Position numbers and translations under genes: made by a program
Part shown: piece by piece, positions 46,938 to 56,393 of the stretch
Position numbering within the stretch: the stretch's first letter is position 1
Layout: every line of letters begins with the position of its first letter
DNA from: Helicobacter bilis
GTDB lineage: Bacteria; Campylobacterota; Campylobacteria; Campylobacterales; Helicobacteraceae
DNA: 64,000 nucleotides
Reading direction: 5' to 3'
Assembly (NCBI RefSeq): GCF_001999985.1
Contig: NZ_CP019645.1
Span: 868,001-932,000 of the forward strand
Notes under the pieces: generated by a model
The model's database searches: none
Told to the model about the DNA's origin: nothing
The model's input: only the letters and a program-made list of their open reading frames with translations

Positions 46938-47141
46938 TTAATTATTTTCTTCTAAATTGAGTTTAGCTGATATTGCTGTCGCAATACGCGCAATATCTTT
47001 ACGCACAACGCTAATTTCGCTAGGCTTAGTTAGCTGTGCTGTTTTTAGCTTTATTCTCAAGGTAAATAACTCTGTTTTCTTATCTTTCAATAATTGCCTT
47101 AATTCTGGCAAATCCTTATCTTTCAAATCAGTATATTTCAT
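46938..47141 (-). CDS. rpmC: 50S ribosomal protein L29
   Basis: This 67-residue helical-hairpin protein at the exit tunnel reads [20 protein letters not shown] and [17 protein letters not shown]. The ATG lies inside the end of rplP (overlap of 14 nt) with AGAG upstream; a GTG two codons earlier is the alternative. Confidence 0.95.
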   Translation of the reverse strand: MKYTDLKDKDLPELRQLLKDKKTELFTLRIKLKTAQLTKPSEISVVRKDIARIATAISAKLNLEENN

Positions 47142-47553
47142 TTTCACTCTCGCTCGTTACAATTTTTGTTTTAAATGGTAATTTACTTTGTGCTAATGCA
47201 AGCGCATCGCGTGCTGTTGCCTCATCAATACCAATCATCTCATAGATAATACGACCGGGCTTAATATTCATAACCCATTTTTCAACACTACCCTTACCTT
47301 TACCCATTCTCACTTCAAGTGGCTTTGCAGTTAAAGGCTTATCTGGGAAAACTCGTATCCATACCTTACCTGCCCTTTTTACATGGCGAGTCATAGCAAT
47401 CCTTGCAGATTCTATCTGTCTTGAATCTATTCTGCCATGCTCTAGGGCTTTGATACCAATATCGCCAAATGCAAGGGCATTACCGCGATGAGATTTACCG
47501 CGATTTCTGCCTTTCATCTGCTTTCTATATTTTGTCCTTTTTGGCATTAACAT
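47128..47553 (-). CDS. rplP: 50S ribosomal protein L16
   Basis: This 141-residue protein starts [20 protein letters not shown] and contains [16 protein letters not shown]-like and [19 protein letters not shown] segments that contact the A-site tRNA region. GGAG precedes it. It lies directly after rpsC. Confidence 0.97.
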   Translation of the reverse strand: MLMPKRTKYRKQMKGRNRGKSHRGNALAFGDIGIKALEHGRIDSRQIESARIAMTRHVKRAGKVWIRVFPDKPLTAKPLEVRMGKGKGSVEKWVMNIKPGRIIYEMIGIDEATARDALALAQSKLPFKTKIVTSESENEIY

Positions 47554-47556
47554 AAT

Positions 47557-48246
47557 CTATCTCCTTTTAGCTTTCGTGCGAGAATCTTTTGATTCTTCTC
47601 TTTCAGTCTGGATACCCTTTTGTAAAACTTCGCCTTTAAAGATCCAAACTTTTACACCAATGATTCCATAAGTCGTTGCCGCTTCAGCAAAACCATAATC
47701 AATTTTTGCACGCAGTGTATGCAAAGGCACTCTACCTTCCATATACCATTCTGTTCTTGCCATTTCAGCACCTGCTAAACGACCAGACACTTTTACCTTA
47801 ATGCCTTTTGCACCAGACTTCATTGCTTGCTGCATAACTTTTTTCATCGCTCGTCTAAACGCAACTCTACGCTCAAGCTGCATTGCAACACTCTCTGCTG
47901 CAAGCTGTGCGTTAGCCTGCGCTCTTTTAACTTCTTTAATGTTTATAGCAACATCTTTATTGACAAGCTTTCTTAAAGTTTCTTTTACCTTTTCAATATC
48001 CGCACCTTTTTTACCGATGATTAACCCCGGCTTTGCTGCTACTACGGTTACACGAAGCTTTGTTGCCATGCGTTCAATGATAATTTCACTTACACTCGCA
48101 TAATAAAGTTCTTTTTTCAAGAATTTACGAATAATGTGATCCTCGCCAATTCTCTCCGGTGTGTTTTGAGCGTTTGGAAACCATCTTGAAGTCCAATTTC
48201 TATTAATGCCTAATCTTAGTCCGATTGGATTGACTTTTTGACCCAT
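47557..48246 (-). CDS. rpsC: 30S ribosomal protein S3
   Basis: This 229-residue protein starts [20 protein letters not shown], has the KH loop [20 protein letters not shown] and ends in a basic tail. It forms part of the mRNA entry site. It starts immediately after rplV ends. Confidence 0.97.
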   Translation of the reverse strand: MGQKVNPIGLRLGINRNWTSRWFPNAQNTPERIGEDHIIRKFLKKELYYASVSEIIIERMATKLRVTVVAAKPGLIIGKKGADIEKVKETLRKLVNKDVAINIKEVKRAQANAQLAAESVAMQLERRVAFRRAMKKVMQQAMKSGAKGIKVKVSGRLAGAEMARTEWYMEGRVPLHTLRAKIDYGFAEAATTYGIIGVKVWIFKGEVLQKGIQTEREESKDSRTKAKRR

Positions 48247-48645
48247 TTACTTAACCTCACCTTTACTTTTTTTGCTTGTTTGTTTAGCTGCCTTTTTCAC
48301 TGCATTTACTTCCACATATATATGTGCCATAGGCTTTCGTATAGGAGTTGCCCTGCCTCTCGCCCTTGGCATGAAACGACGCAATACCGGACCTGCATCA
48401 ACCCTACACGAAGTAACTTCAGCTCCAGTAGATTCAAACCCACCATTTGCAAGTGCTGATGCCAATGTTTTATAAATAGCTTTTGCTGCCTTGTTTGGAG
48501 TAAATTCTAAACTTGCTAATGCAACTTCAGCATTCATGCCTTGCACTTGCCTTGCGATTAAACGCGCTTTCGTGGGAGATAGACGCGCATAACGCAAAAT
48601 AGCTACACCACCATTTGTTTGTTTTGTATTCTGTTTTTTAGCCAT
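48247..48645 (-). CDS. rplV: 50S ribosomal protein L22
   Basis: This 132-residue protein has [20 protein letters not shown] and the tunnel-loop region [20 protein letters not shown]. The start at MAKKQNTK has GAGGGA five bases upstream, whereas the Met two codons earlier has the site too close. Confidence 0.96.
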   Translation of the reverse strand: MAKKQNTKQTNGGVAILRYARLSPTKARLIARQVQGMNAEVALASLEFTPNKAAKAIYKTLASALANGGFESTGAEVTSCRVDAGPVLRRFMPRARGRATPIRKPMAHIYVEVNAVKKAAKQTSKKSKGEVK

Positions 48646-48657
48646 TGTCATCCCTCA

Positions 48658-48939
48658 TTACTTACCAATTTTCTTTTGGACACTGCCTTTATGCCCTTTA
48701 AAAGTTCGCGTTGGGGCAAACTCACCAAGCTTATAGCCCACATGATTCTCTGTAACATACACAGGCACAAAAGTGCGACCATTATGCACACTGAAAGTTA
48801 ATCCTATCATTTCTGGTAGGATAGTGCTTCTTCTTGACCATGTTTTAATGGGCTTATTATCTTTTGCGGCTTTTGCCTTTACTACTTTCTTTTCAAGATG
48901 AGTATCTATAAAAGGACCTTTTTTAATTGATCTTGCCAT
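48658..48939 (-). CDS. rpsS: 30S ribosomal protein S19
   Basis: This 93-residue protein starts [20 protein letters not shown] and contains [20 protein letters not shown] and [12 protein letters not shown]-like residues ([15 protein letters not shown]). It sits in the 30S head. It has the standard position between rplB and rplV. Confidence 0.97.
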   Translation of the reverse strand: MARSIKKGPFIDTHLEKKVVKAKAAKDNKPIKTWSRRSTILPEMIGLTFSVHNGRTFVPVYVTENHVGYKLGEFAPTRTFKGHKGSVQKKIGK

Positions 48940-48948
48940 ATTATTTCC

Positions 48949-49776
48949 TTACTTCTTTCGTCTTGATATGATAAGTCTATCACTCGCTTTTTTGCGTCTT
49001 GTCTTATAGCCTTTAGCTGGCGTTCCCCAAGGCGATACAGGATGACCGCTTGAGCCAGTTTTACCCTCACCACCACCATGTGGGTGATCTACTGGGTTCA
49101 TAGCACTACCACGAGTTTGTGGGCGGATACCTCTATGACGATTCCTACCTGCCTTACCGATAGATATATTTGCAAAATCTTCATTCCCTACATTACCGAT
49201 TGTCGCCATACACTCTTCTAAAATGTATCGCATTTCACCACTTGGCATACGCAAGATTGTATATTTACCTTCACGCCCCATAATCTGTGCTGATGCACCA
49301 GCACTTCTTGCAATCGCACCACCTGCTTGTGGGTGTAACTCAATATTATGAACGATTGTTCCTATAGGGATATTTTTAAGCTTCATTGCAAAGCCTACTT
49401 TTACATCAAGCCCACCTTCAGCCGCGATAACCAAATCGCCAACTTTTAAGCCACTAGGCTGAATGATATAGCGTTTATCACCATCTTTATAGTTAATGAG
49501 AGCAATGCGACAATTTCTATATGGATCATACTCAATCGCTGCTACACGACCCTCAACATTAAATTTATTACGCTTGAAGTCAATGATTCTATAAAGCTTC
49601 TTTGCACCACCTTCTTTATGTCGGCTTGTGATTCTACCATTATTATTTCTACCTGCTGTTACAGGAAGTTTAACAAGAAGTTTTCTCACGCTAGGCTTTG
49701 CTGTAATATCAGCAGAGCTTAAACCTGACATAAATCTCCTACTAGGTGTATAGGGTTTATATGTTTTTACTGCCAT
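48949..49776 (-). CDS. rplB: 50S ribosomal protein L2
   Basis: This 275-residue protein is essential for subunit joining and peptidyl transfer. Signatures are [39 protein letters not shown] and the invariant [15 protein letters not shown] with its conserved His. GGAGC precedes the start. Confidence 0.98.
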   Translation of the reverse strand: MAVKTYKPYTPSRRFMSGLSSADITAKPSVRKLLVKLPVTAGRNNNGRITSRHKEGGAKKLYRIIDFKRNKFNVEGRVAAIEYDPYRNCRIALINYKDGDKRYIIQPSGLKVGDLVIAAEGGLDVKVGFAMKLKNIPIGTIVHNIELHPQAGGAIARSAGASAQIMGREGKYTILRMPSGEMRYILEECMATIGNVGNEDFANISIGKAGRNRHRGIRPQTRGSAMNPVDHPHGGGEGKTGSSGHPVSPWGTPAKGYKTRRKKASDRLIISRRKK

Positions 49777-49789
49777 GTTTGCTCCTTAA

Positions 49790-50071
49790 CTATACGGCAA
49801 GCGAATCAATATTCGCACCTTCTGGAATCTTTACATAAAACTTTTTAAAATCAGCTCTTTGACCTTCTTTACCACGAAAACGCTTTGTTTTACCATCTTG
49901 TCTCAAAGAGTTTATTTTTAAAGGTGTAAAACCAAAATATTCTTTAAAGATTTGCTTTAATCTGTTTTTTGTCATGCGTGTAGAAGTTTGGACAACCATA
50001 ACACCGCTTTCTTGCAATCCTAAAGATTTTTCTGTATATAAAATCGTTTTAATATCTGTTATATCTGCCAT
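49790..50071 (-). CDS. rplW: 50S ribosomal protein L23
   Basis: This 93-residue protein at the tunnel exit, docking site for signal recognition particle and trigger factor, reads [20 protein letters not shown] and [20 protein letters not shown]. It starts one base after rplD ends. Confidence 0.96.
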   Translation of the reverse strand: MADITDIKTILYTEKSLGLQESGVMVVQTSTRMTKNRLKQIFKEYFGFTPLKINSLRQDGKTKRFRGKEGQRADFKKFYVKIPEGANIDSLAV

Positions 50072-50072
50072 C

Positions 50073-50687
50073 TTAACCTCTTTTTACAAGTTCATCAAAC
50101 ACCGCTTTTTCAATCACAACGCTTCTAAATGCTGCTACAAGATATGCGTTTAACTCACTCGCATCAGCTAAATAACACGATTGTAAATTGCGGAATGCAA
50201 GAAATGTTTTTTCATTACTCACTTGTGTTACAAATAATGTGCTTCTTTGCCCTAGTGCTTTAAATTGTGCGAACGCATCTTTTGTTTTGCCACTTTCTAC
50301 ATTGATAGATTCTATAATAAAGAGCTTACCCTCATTTGCTTTTTGTTGTAAAGCATATTCAAGAGCTAATCTTTTTTGCTTTTTATTAATCTTTAAATCA
50401 TAGTTTCTGTTATTGCTTGGACCATGACTTACACCACCGCCAACAAACACAGGAGAAGTAATGCTACCAGCACGCGCTCTACCGCCACCTTTTTGAGCCC
50501 ATGGCTTCTTACCGCCACCGCTTACTTTGCCTCTTGTTTTTGCTTGTGCGTTGTTTGCACGAAGACTAGCAAGATACGACTTCACATAAAGATACAAGTT
50601 GTGTTCTTTAATCTCTGCATAACGCTCTGGCAATGCTACTTCAGCACCTTTGGCAAACTTGCCATCTAACATAATTGCCTTACTCAT
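50073..50687 (-). CDS. rplD: 50S ribosomal protein L4
   Basis: This 204-residue protein has the extended tunnel loop with [20 protein letters not shown] and [20 protein letters not shown]. In E. coli it represses the S10 operon; nothing here shows directly whether that holds. The start overlaps the rplC stop by one base. Confidence 0.97.
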   Translation of the reverse strand: MSKAIMLDGKFAKGAEVALPERYAEIKEHNLYLYVKSYLASLRANNAQAKTRGKVSGGGKKPWAQKGGGRARAGSITSPVFVGGGVSHGPSNNRNYDLKINKKQKRLALEYALQQKANEGKLFIIESINVESGKTKDAFAQFKALGQRSTLFVTQVSNEKTFLAFRNLQSCYLADASELNAYLVAAFRSVVIEKAVFDELVKRG

Positions 50688-51280
50688 TATTTACTACCTT
50701 TTTTATCTAAAATAGTGATTTTACCATAAGCACCATTATACCCTGCCACAGAACCCTTTAACACAAGGATACCGCTTTGTGTATCAAAAGAAATAATCTC
50801 ACTTCTCACACTCACAAGCTCATCACCATAATGTCCTGCCATTTTTTTACCCGGCTGAACTCGACCCGGCCACTCTCTATTCCCAATAGAACCAAGTCTT
50901 CTATGGAATCTACTACCATGTGCTGCTGGACCACCTTGAAAATTCCAACGCTTCATTGCACCACTAAAACCACGACCTTTTGTCTTAAAACTTGCTTTTA
51001 CAACCTTGCCATCGCTAAGGCTAGACATATCTAAATCGCCAACTTCAGTATTTGCAACCTTTAGTGTAGCAAAGCGGTTAAATTCCTTGCTTAGATTATA
51101 CTTCTTTTGATTACCTTCAATGCTTTTATTGCATGTTTTTCCTTTAGAGTAGGCAACCAAAGCCTTACCATTTTCTTCTAGCTTACATACTTTAGCATTT
51201 AATACTTTTAGTAGCGTTACAGCTTGGCTAGGCGTAGCGATAATACGACTCATACCTACCTTTTGCACTATAAATTCCAT
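50687..51280 (-). CDS. rplC: 50S ribosomal protein L3
   Basis: This 197-residue protein starts [20 protein letters not shown] and has the conserved loop [20 protein letters not shown] and [20 protein letters not shown] reaching toward the peptidyl transferase centre. It lies second in the S10 gene order. Confidence 0.97.
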   Translation of the reverse strand: MEFIVQKVGMSRIIATPSQAVTLLKVLNAKVCKLEENGKALVAYSKGKTCNKSIEGNQKKYNLSKEFNRFATLKVANTEVGDLDMSSLSDGKVVKASFKTKGRGFSGAMKRWNFQGGPAAHGSRFHRRLGSIGNREWPGRVQPGKKMAGHYGDELVSVRSEIISFDTQSGILVLKGSVAGYNGAYGKITILDKKGSK

Positions 51281-51308
51281 TCTTATTCCTTATACAATAA
51301 ATATAAAC

Positions 51309-51620
51309 TTATTTATCCATTGACATTACTTCAACATCAACCTCTGGGGCTAAGTCAAGCTTCATAAGACTATCAACGGTCTCTCCTGTCGCAGACATAA
51401 TGTCGATGATTCTGCTGTGTATGCGTATCTCAAATTGCTCTCTAGAATCTTTATTGATATGCGGGGAACGCAAAACCGTATATCGTCTTTTTCTAGTTGG
51501 CAAGGGCACTGGTCCAATGATTTCAGAACCCGTCCTCTTTACCGCACTGACAATGGCTGCTATCGAGCGATCAAGCACTCTGTGATCATAAGCCTTCAAC
51601 TTTAGCCTAATCTTTTGCAT
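51309..51620 (-). CDS. rpsJ: 30S ribosomal protein S10 (NusE)
   Basis: This 103-residue protein starts [20 protein letters not shown] and contains [20 protein letters not shown]. It works in the 30S head and with NusB/NusG in antitermination. It heads the S10-spc gene run. AAAGGA precedes the start. The promoter was not pinned down; the upstream sequence is A+T-rich. Confidence 0.97.
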   Translation of the reverse strand: MQKIRLKLKAYDHRVLDRSIAAIVSAVKRTGSEIIGPVPLPTRKRRYTVLRSPHINKDSREQFEIRIHSRIIDIMSATGETVDSLMKLDLAPEVDVEVMSMDK

Positions 51621-52256
51621 ATTTTTCCTTTATAGTTAAGAACTCGCACTGCCAATACATACCCTAGTTTTGCATTGCCATGCTAAAATCTATAAAGTAA
51701 AATATCGCAGTGTCGTAAAAACAAAGACAAAATTCTAATAAAAAAAGCGTGTTAAGTCAATACATACCGCATAAAATGCCGTATTTTTTATATTTTTTAT
51801 TCCTTAGTATAAGGAAATTTTCTATTAAATATAATGCTTGGAGCAATAAATGAATCATTTTTCGGTTGATATATGTCATAATTGTCGGACAATACAAAGC
51901 TTAATAATTTGGACAATTTGACACTTCGCTATGCCCACGATAAAGTCATATTCCATTGTATAATCTTATATTTTTTAGCAGGTTTGTAGTTTGATATAGT
52001 TTTTGGAACATCATTTGCTGAACAGCTACTTAGACATTAAGACGCTAAAAACACATACCAAAAAAAGACATAAATTACACTGAAACAACAACTCATGCCA
52101 ACTTTAACCGCAAGTTCGTTAATTTAATAATTTAATTGTTTTATTTACAAAAAAAGGGTATAATGTTGGAGTTTTTCGGTTAAGTGTATTTTTGGAATTG
52201 GATTTGCTTAGCATGTCTTAATTTTGAATTTTTACATGGATATTAGGGAGAATACT
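51621..52256. other. Divergent intergenic region between rpsJ and flgB
   Basis: No gene is supported. It holds the S10 promoter region (not resolved), a hairpin TTCCTTA-GTA-TAAGGAA at 51800-51816, a TTGTCGGACAA palindrome at 51882-51892, a TATAAT near 52160 and the sigma-54 site listed next. A 23-codon ATG frame at 51850 with GGAG upstream is weak. Confidence 0.6.
52192..52208 (+). promoter_or_regulatory. Sigma-54 (RpoN) promoter of flgB
   Basis: TTGGAATTGGATTTGCTT has the invariant GG (52194-52195) and GC (52206-52207) with 10 bases between, the -24/-12 spacing of RpoN promoters. In H. pylori and C. jejuni flgBC belong to the RpoN/FlgRS class of flagellar genes. Confidence 0.85.
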
Positions 52257-52715
52257 ATGGAAAGTCTATCAAAAGCATTAGGGACTTCGTTTGAAACATC
52301 AAAGGCGTATAATCTAGTGTATAGTGCGCTGGATTATCGTTCTTTGCGACAAGACCTTATTGCAAGCAATATGGCAAATGTAGATACGCCTTTTTATCGT
52401 CCTAGAGATGTTCATTTCGAGGATATGCTTGCCGAGAAAGCGAGTCAGATTTTTGACAACAAGTCTCGAGCTGAAACCTTAAAACTAACTCAGGCGTTGC
52501 CACAGCATTTACCTAGCGGACTTGCAGATCCTTTGACTGGCTCTTTATTCTTTCGGGATGGACACCTTGCAAGGAATGATGGGAATAGCGTGGATTTGGA
52601 TGTAGAAACAAGTGAAATGGGTAAAAACTCTGTTATGTATCAAGCGCTTACTTCAGCGTTGAAAAAACATAAAGGGATTTTTGCTTACGCTTTAGAATCT
52701 AGTAAGAATTTGTAG
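52257..52715 (+). CDS. flgB: Flagellar basal-body rod protein FlgB
   Basis: FlgB is a proximal rod component. The 152-residue protein (start MESLSKALGTSF, AGGGAG upstream; a TTG reading adds 11 residues) contains the rod-family motif LIASNMANVDTPFYRPRDVH and the C-terminal YQALTSALKKHKGIFAYAL. It is followed by flgC and fliE, as in H. pylori. Confidence 0.96.
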   Translation: MESLSKALGTSFETSKAYNLVYSALDYRSLRQDLIASNMANVDTPFYRPRDVHFEDMLAEKASQIFDNKSRAETLKLTQALPQHLPSGLADPLTGSLFFRDGHLARNDGNSVDLDVETSEMGKNSVMYQALTSALKKHKGIFAYALESSKNL

Positions 52716-52752
52716 TGATAGTATTGTGTTAGGTTTGAATAAAGGATTAGTC

Positions 52753-53244
52753 ATGTTTATGAGTACTTTTGATATTAGTGGTTATGGTTTGTCGGCACAG
52801 AGGGTGCGCGTGAATGTCATTTCTGCAAACATTGCAAATGCAAACACTACGCGAACTGATGAGGGCGGACCATATAGGCGACAAGAGGTTGTATTTCGTG
52901 CCTTTGATTTTAATAAGCAATTAAATAAAAGGTTGGCAAAGGACAATAATCTTGTGGAATATAAAGATCCACTTGAAGAAGGTGCGTATGGCAAAAAGCC
53001 TGTGCCACCGATCACAAGTGTGTATATTGATAAGATTGTAAGGGACGATAATAAGCCGTTGATGAAGTATGATCCAACACACCCTGATGCAAATGCGCAA
53101 GGCTATGTTGCATACCCTAATGTTAATCCTGTTGTCGAAATGGCCGATTTAGTAGAAGCCACTAGAGCATATCAAGCGAATGTGGCGGCATTTCAAAGTG
53201 CGAAAAACATGGCAAGCAATGCTATCACTATGTTTCAAGCGTAA
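52753..53244 (+). CDS. flgC: Flagellar basal-body rod protein FlgC
   Basis: This proximal rod protein has 163 residues, starting MFMSTFDISGYGLSAQRVRV with AAAGGA upstream; an earlier GTG would add nine residues. It contains SANIANANTTRTDEGGPYRR and the C-terminal ATRAYQANVAAFQSAKNMAS, both typical of FlgC. It is the second gene of the RpoN-dependent string. Confidence 0.96.
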   Translation: MFMSTFDISGYGLSAQRVRVNVISANIANANTTRTDEGGPYRRQEVVFRAFDFNKQLNKRLAKDNNLVEYKDPLEEGAYGKKPVPPITSVYIDKIVRDDNKPLMKYDPTHPDANAQGYVAYPNVNPVVEMADLVEATRAYQANVAAFQSAKNMASNAITMFQA

Positions 53245-53265
53245 ATTTAATATTAAGGAGAAATA

Positions 53266-53568
53266 ATGGCACAAGTTACACATATTGCAGCACCCGGTCT
53301 TGCTGATATTTCTCTAACAGATGTAAGCAATGAGGTTAGAGGAAGACAAGGCGATTTTTCATCGTTATTGAAGCAGTCTCTTGATGAACTCAATGCTTCT
53401 CAAGAAGTATCAGACAGAGCGTTGGCAGACATGGCAAGCGGACAGGTTAAGGATTTACACCAAGCAGCCATCACTATTGGTAAAGCAGAAACCAGCATGA
53501 AGCTTATGCTTGAAGTGCGAAATAAGGCTATCAGTGCGTATAAAGAGATTTTACGCACTCAAATTTAA
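53266..53568 (+). CDS. fliE: Flagellar hook-basal body protein FliE
   Basis: FliE joins the MS ring to the rod. The 100-residue protein has the C-terminal family motif DLHQAAITIGKAETSMKLML followed by EVRNKAISAYKEILRTQI. AAGGAG precedes the start. It lies between flgC and ftsI. Confidence 0.96.
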   Translation: MAQVTHIAAPGLADISLTDVSNEVRGRQGDFSSLLKQSLDELNASQEVSDRALADMASGQVKDLHQAAITIGKAETSMKLMLEVRNKAISAYKEILRTQI

Positions 53569-53605
53569 TTTTGCTTAAAAGAATTTAGTGGATTGTTGCT
53601 TTTAG

Positions 53606-56179
53606 ATGCGTGGGAGCTTTGGTGGAGATTCTAAAAGTAATGAGAAAATTACTTTAAAGGATAGCTTAGAGGACAACCATTCACTAAATAAAAATCAAAT
53701 AAGCAAATCCAACCGCCCTACCCCACAGCAATCACAAAATAGCAATGCAAATGTCTATCTTTTCCCGTCTAATAATAATATTGATGAGAATCTTCGCTCA
53801 AGCAATGACAGAGATTATGCTGCAGCAGATTCTGTTCGTGTTAAAATACCGCAAAAACCCACAAACTCACACTCCAGCAACAGCCAAACACAACTAGATA
53901 AAAATCAAGAAAATATTGATTCCATAATGCTTGATAGCATTGCGGAAAATCGTTTCCGCCTATATGATACACCAAATGAAAATTCTTTTAAAATCACAAC
54001 TCTTTCAAACAATGAGCGTGAAAAACGCAAAATTCAACAAGATGAAGTCATGCCGCAAAAAGCCCAAAAGATACAACAAGTCGATGAAAATGAAGAAAAT
54101 ATAAGCGAAGAGGCGAAAACGCAAAAAGCATGGCGACTTTTCCTAGTGCTTGGGACATTTGCCCTTTGTTTTGTTGTATTTATACTCGCGGTATATGCAA
54201 AAATCATTGCAAAACCACCAAATATGGATCCCTACAATAAAAAGTCAAGAGACTATCCTTGGTCTGTGAAGGCAGATGTGGATATTGCTATGCGAGGACA
54301 AATATCAAGCCTAGATAATTATATCCTTACGACAAGCAAAAAGCTATACAGGGTAAGCATTTATGTCCCTTCCATATACGAAGAAAAAAGGGAATTACTA
54401 TTTCAGCTCTTGCATCTTTATGCGGATTTTGACATAAAATCTTTGCGGGATTCAATAGAAAAAGGTGGTAATGCCCTAATTGCTACAAATGTAAATTCCA
54501 TTGATGCGGCAAATTTACGCATTTTAAATCAAAAGTTAGCACGTTTGGGCGTGTATAAAAAATGCACTTTTACCTATATCAATAAAACAAGTTTGCAAGA
54601 TGGAGAGATCAAAACACTTTATGCACGCGCTCAAGTTACACATGAAAAAGGCAGTCAAACCCCACTTGATATAGAAGTCTTACAAACGATGCAATCCTTT
54701 GAAAATGGCGATATAACAGAAGAAAATACCCTTGAAAAATTAAATGTGCTATTGGTAGAATACAAAAATAAAGATATAGACCTATCAAAAGAATGTTATA
54801 CGCCTATTTTTACCCACAATTCTGATGTGAAAAATAATGCAAGCACAAGGATTGATAGGGGGCTTGATATTGCTGTTGAAAAGATAGAAAGGACATATCC
54901 TTTTAAGAATCTTATGCAACCATTACTAGGCTTTACAAACTATGGCAAAAAGATAATAAACGACAAAATGTATGATGATAAAATGAAGCTTGTAGCCCAA
55001 TCTGGCGTTGAAAAATATCGAGATGGAATCTTATCGCCAAAACGCGATGGCAAGATTTTGGGTATGGCAGATAAAGGCGGAAATATCATATTAAATCGTC
55101 ATGCAAAAACATACGAAAGGACAGATGGATTCCAAGTGCAGCTTACCATACCACTAACTTTGCAGTCAAAAATACAAGATATACTCAATGACGCACATAA
55201 AAAATACAAAGCAGAACAAATTGTAGCAGGCATCATGGACCCAACTACAGGCGAGATTCTAGCGCTTGCCTCTTCATCATCTTTTAACCCAAATATAGGC
55301 AAACGCGACAAAGACATAGCAAGCAAAATGCGTGTAGCAGCAGCCGAACGCTCATTTGAACCCGGTAGCACTATTAAGCCGCTTGTATTTGCCTATCTAG
55401 CAAATAAAAAGTGGATTAACTTTCAGGAGAACTTTGACCTGCATGATGGAATCTATCAATTACGCACCTATACCATACGAGATACTACCCCGCTAAAAAG
55501 TGCAACAGCGGAGCAGATTCTCATCAAATCAAGCAATATTGGTATGACAAAACTCACACGCAATCTAAGCGGAAAGCAAATGCAAGATATGTTTCAAGCC
55601 TTTGGTATCGGTGAAAGCACAGGCATTGACATAGCAAACGAAGCCACGGGGCTATTGCCTAAGCCAAGCATTCTAAATAGAGAGGTAGAAAAAGGAACGG
55701 CAAGTTATGGCTATGGATTGCGTATGACTTTTATCCAGCTATTGCGTAGTTATGCACCTTTTAATAATGGCGGCTTTCTTGTAACACCGCATGTAACAAA
55801 GCATTTCATAGCCCCAGATTCAAAGATTTTCTATCCAAGTATAGAATCTCCTAGGCAAATCATTAGCGCAGAAAATGCGGCATACATGCAAAAGATTTTA
55901 CATCGCGTAGTTAAAGAAGGCACAGGCAAAAGGGCTGATGTCGCAGGGCTTATTGTAGGCGGTAAAACAGGGACAGCAAGAGAGAGAAAAGATGGTGAGA
56001 CCATCTATAATGGCTCGTTTTTTGGCTATGCAAGCGATGGCAAAAAAACATATACCATCGGCGTAGTTACTTATGGCTCACAAGCAAATGAAGACTACTA
56101 TGCAGGACAAACCGCCGCCCCAGTTTTTGCAAAAATCGCCGACCTATTAGCACAAGAGGGATATTTGGAGCGTAAATAG
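53606..56179 (+). CDS. ftsI: Division-specific peptidoglycan transpeptidase FtsI (PBP3)
   Basis: FtsI cross-links septal peptidoglycan. It has one membrane helix (about 178-200, LFLVLGTFALCFVVFILAVY), a dimerisation domain, and a transpeptidase domain with SxxK in PGSTIKPL (Ser about 587), SSN (about 643) and KTG in GGKTGTAR (about 787). The position after fliE matches H. pylori HP1556. At 857 residues it is some 240 longer than the H. pylori protein, mainly through a 175-residue cytoplasmic, Asn/Ser/Gln-rich N-terminal extension. The ATG follows a stop codon directly and has a poor ribosome site, so a later start cannot be excluded. Confidence 0.92.
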   Translation: MRGSFGGDSKSNEKITLKDSLEDNHSLNKNQISKSNRPTPQQSQNSNANVYLFPSNNNIDENLRSSNDRDYAAADSVRVKIPQKPTNSHSSNSQTQLDKNQENIDSIMLDSIAENRFRLYDTPNENSFKITTLSNNEREKRKIQQDEVMPQKAQKIQQVDENEENISEEAKTQKAWRLFLVLGTFALCFVVFILAVYAKIIAKPPNMDPYNKKSRDYPWSVKADVDIAMRGQISSLDNYILTTSKKLYRVSIYVPSIYEEKRELLFQLLHLYADFDIKSLRDSIEKGGNALIATNVNSIDAANLRILNQKLARLGVYKKCTFTYINKTSLQDGEIKTLYARAQVTHEKGSQTPLDIEVLQTMQSFENGDITEENTLEKLNVLLVEYKNKDIDLSKECYTPIFTHNSDVKNNASTRIDRGLDIAVEKIERTYPFKNLMQPLLGFTNYGKKIINDKMYDDKMKLVAQSGVEKYRDGILSPKRDGKILGMADKGGNIILNRHAKTYERTDGFQVQLTIPLTLQSKIQDILNDAHKKYKAEQIVAGIMDPTTGEILALASSSSFNPNIGKRDKDIASKMRVAAAERSFEPGSTIKPLVFAYLANKKWINFQENFDLHDGIYQLRTYTIRDTTPLKSATAEQILIKSSNIGMTKLTRNLSGKQMQDMFQAFGIGESTGIDIANEATGLLPKPSILNREVEKGTASYGYGLRMTFIQLLRSYAPFNNGGFLVTPHVTKHFIAPDSKIFYPSIESPRQIISAENAAYMQKILHRVVKEGTGKRADVAGLIVGGKTGTARERKDGETIYNGSFFGYASDGKKTYTIGVVTYGSQANEDYYAGQTAAPVFAKIADLLAQEGYLERK

Positions 56180-56393
56180 CATAGATAACTCTTGATAATT
56201 ATATTATCGTTGCCTACAATATATCATAACCGCACATTGACACACCTTCGAGCTATTGGGTCGGAGCCAAACAAACACGGAAACCAATTTCCACCACTCT
56301 AAAACAAACCACAATTTCCACTTTACTACAAAACTTCTGCTAGAATCCCAAGTCTTATACAATAAGAGTTTCAGCATAAATATAAGGATATAT

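Noticed and set aside
51850-51921. 23-codon ATG frame with GGAG upstream and a TATAAT before it
   Set aside because: The TATAAT is so close that the transcript would begin at the ribosome site; the peptide has no recognisable feature.
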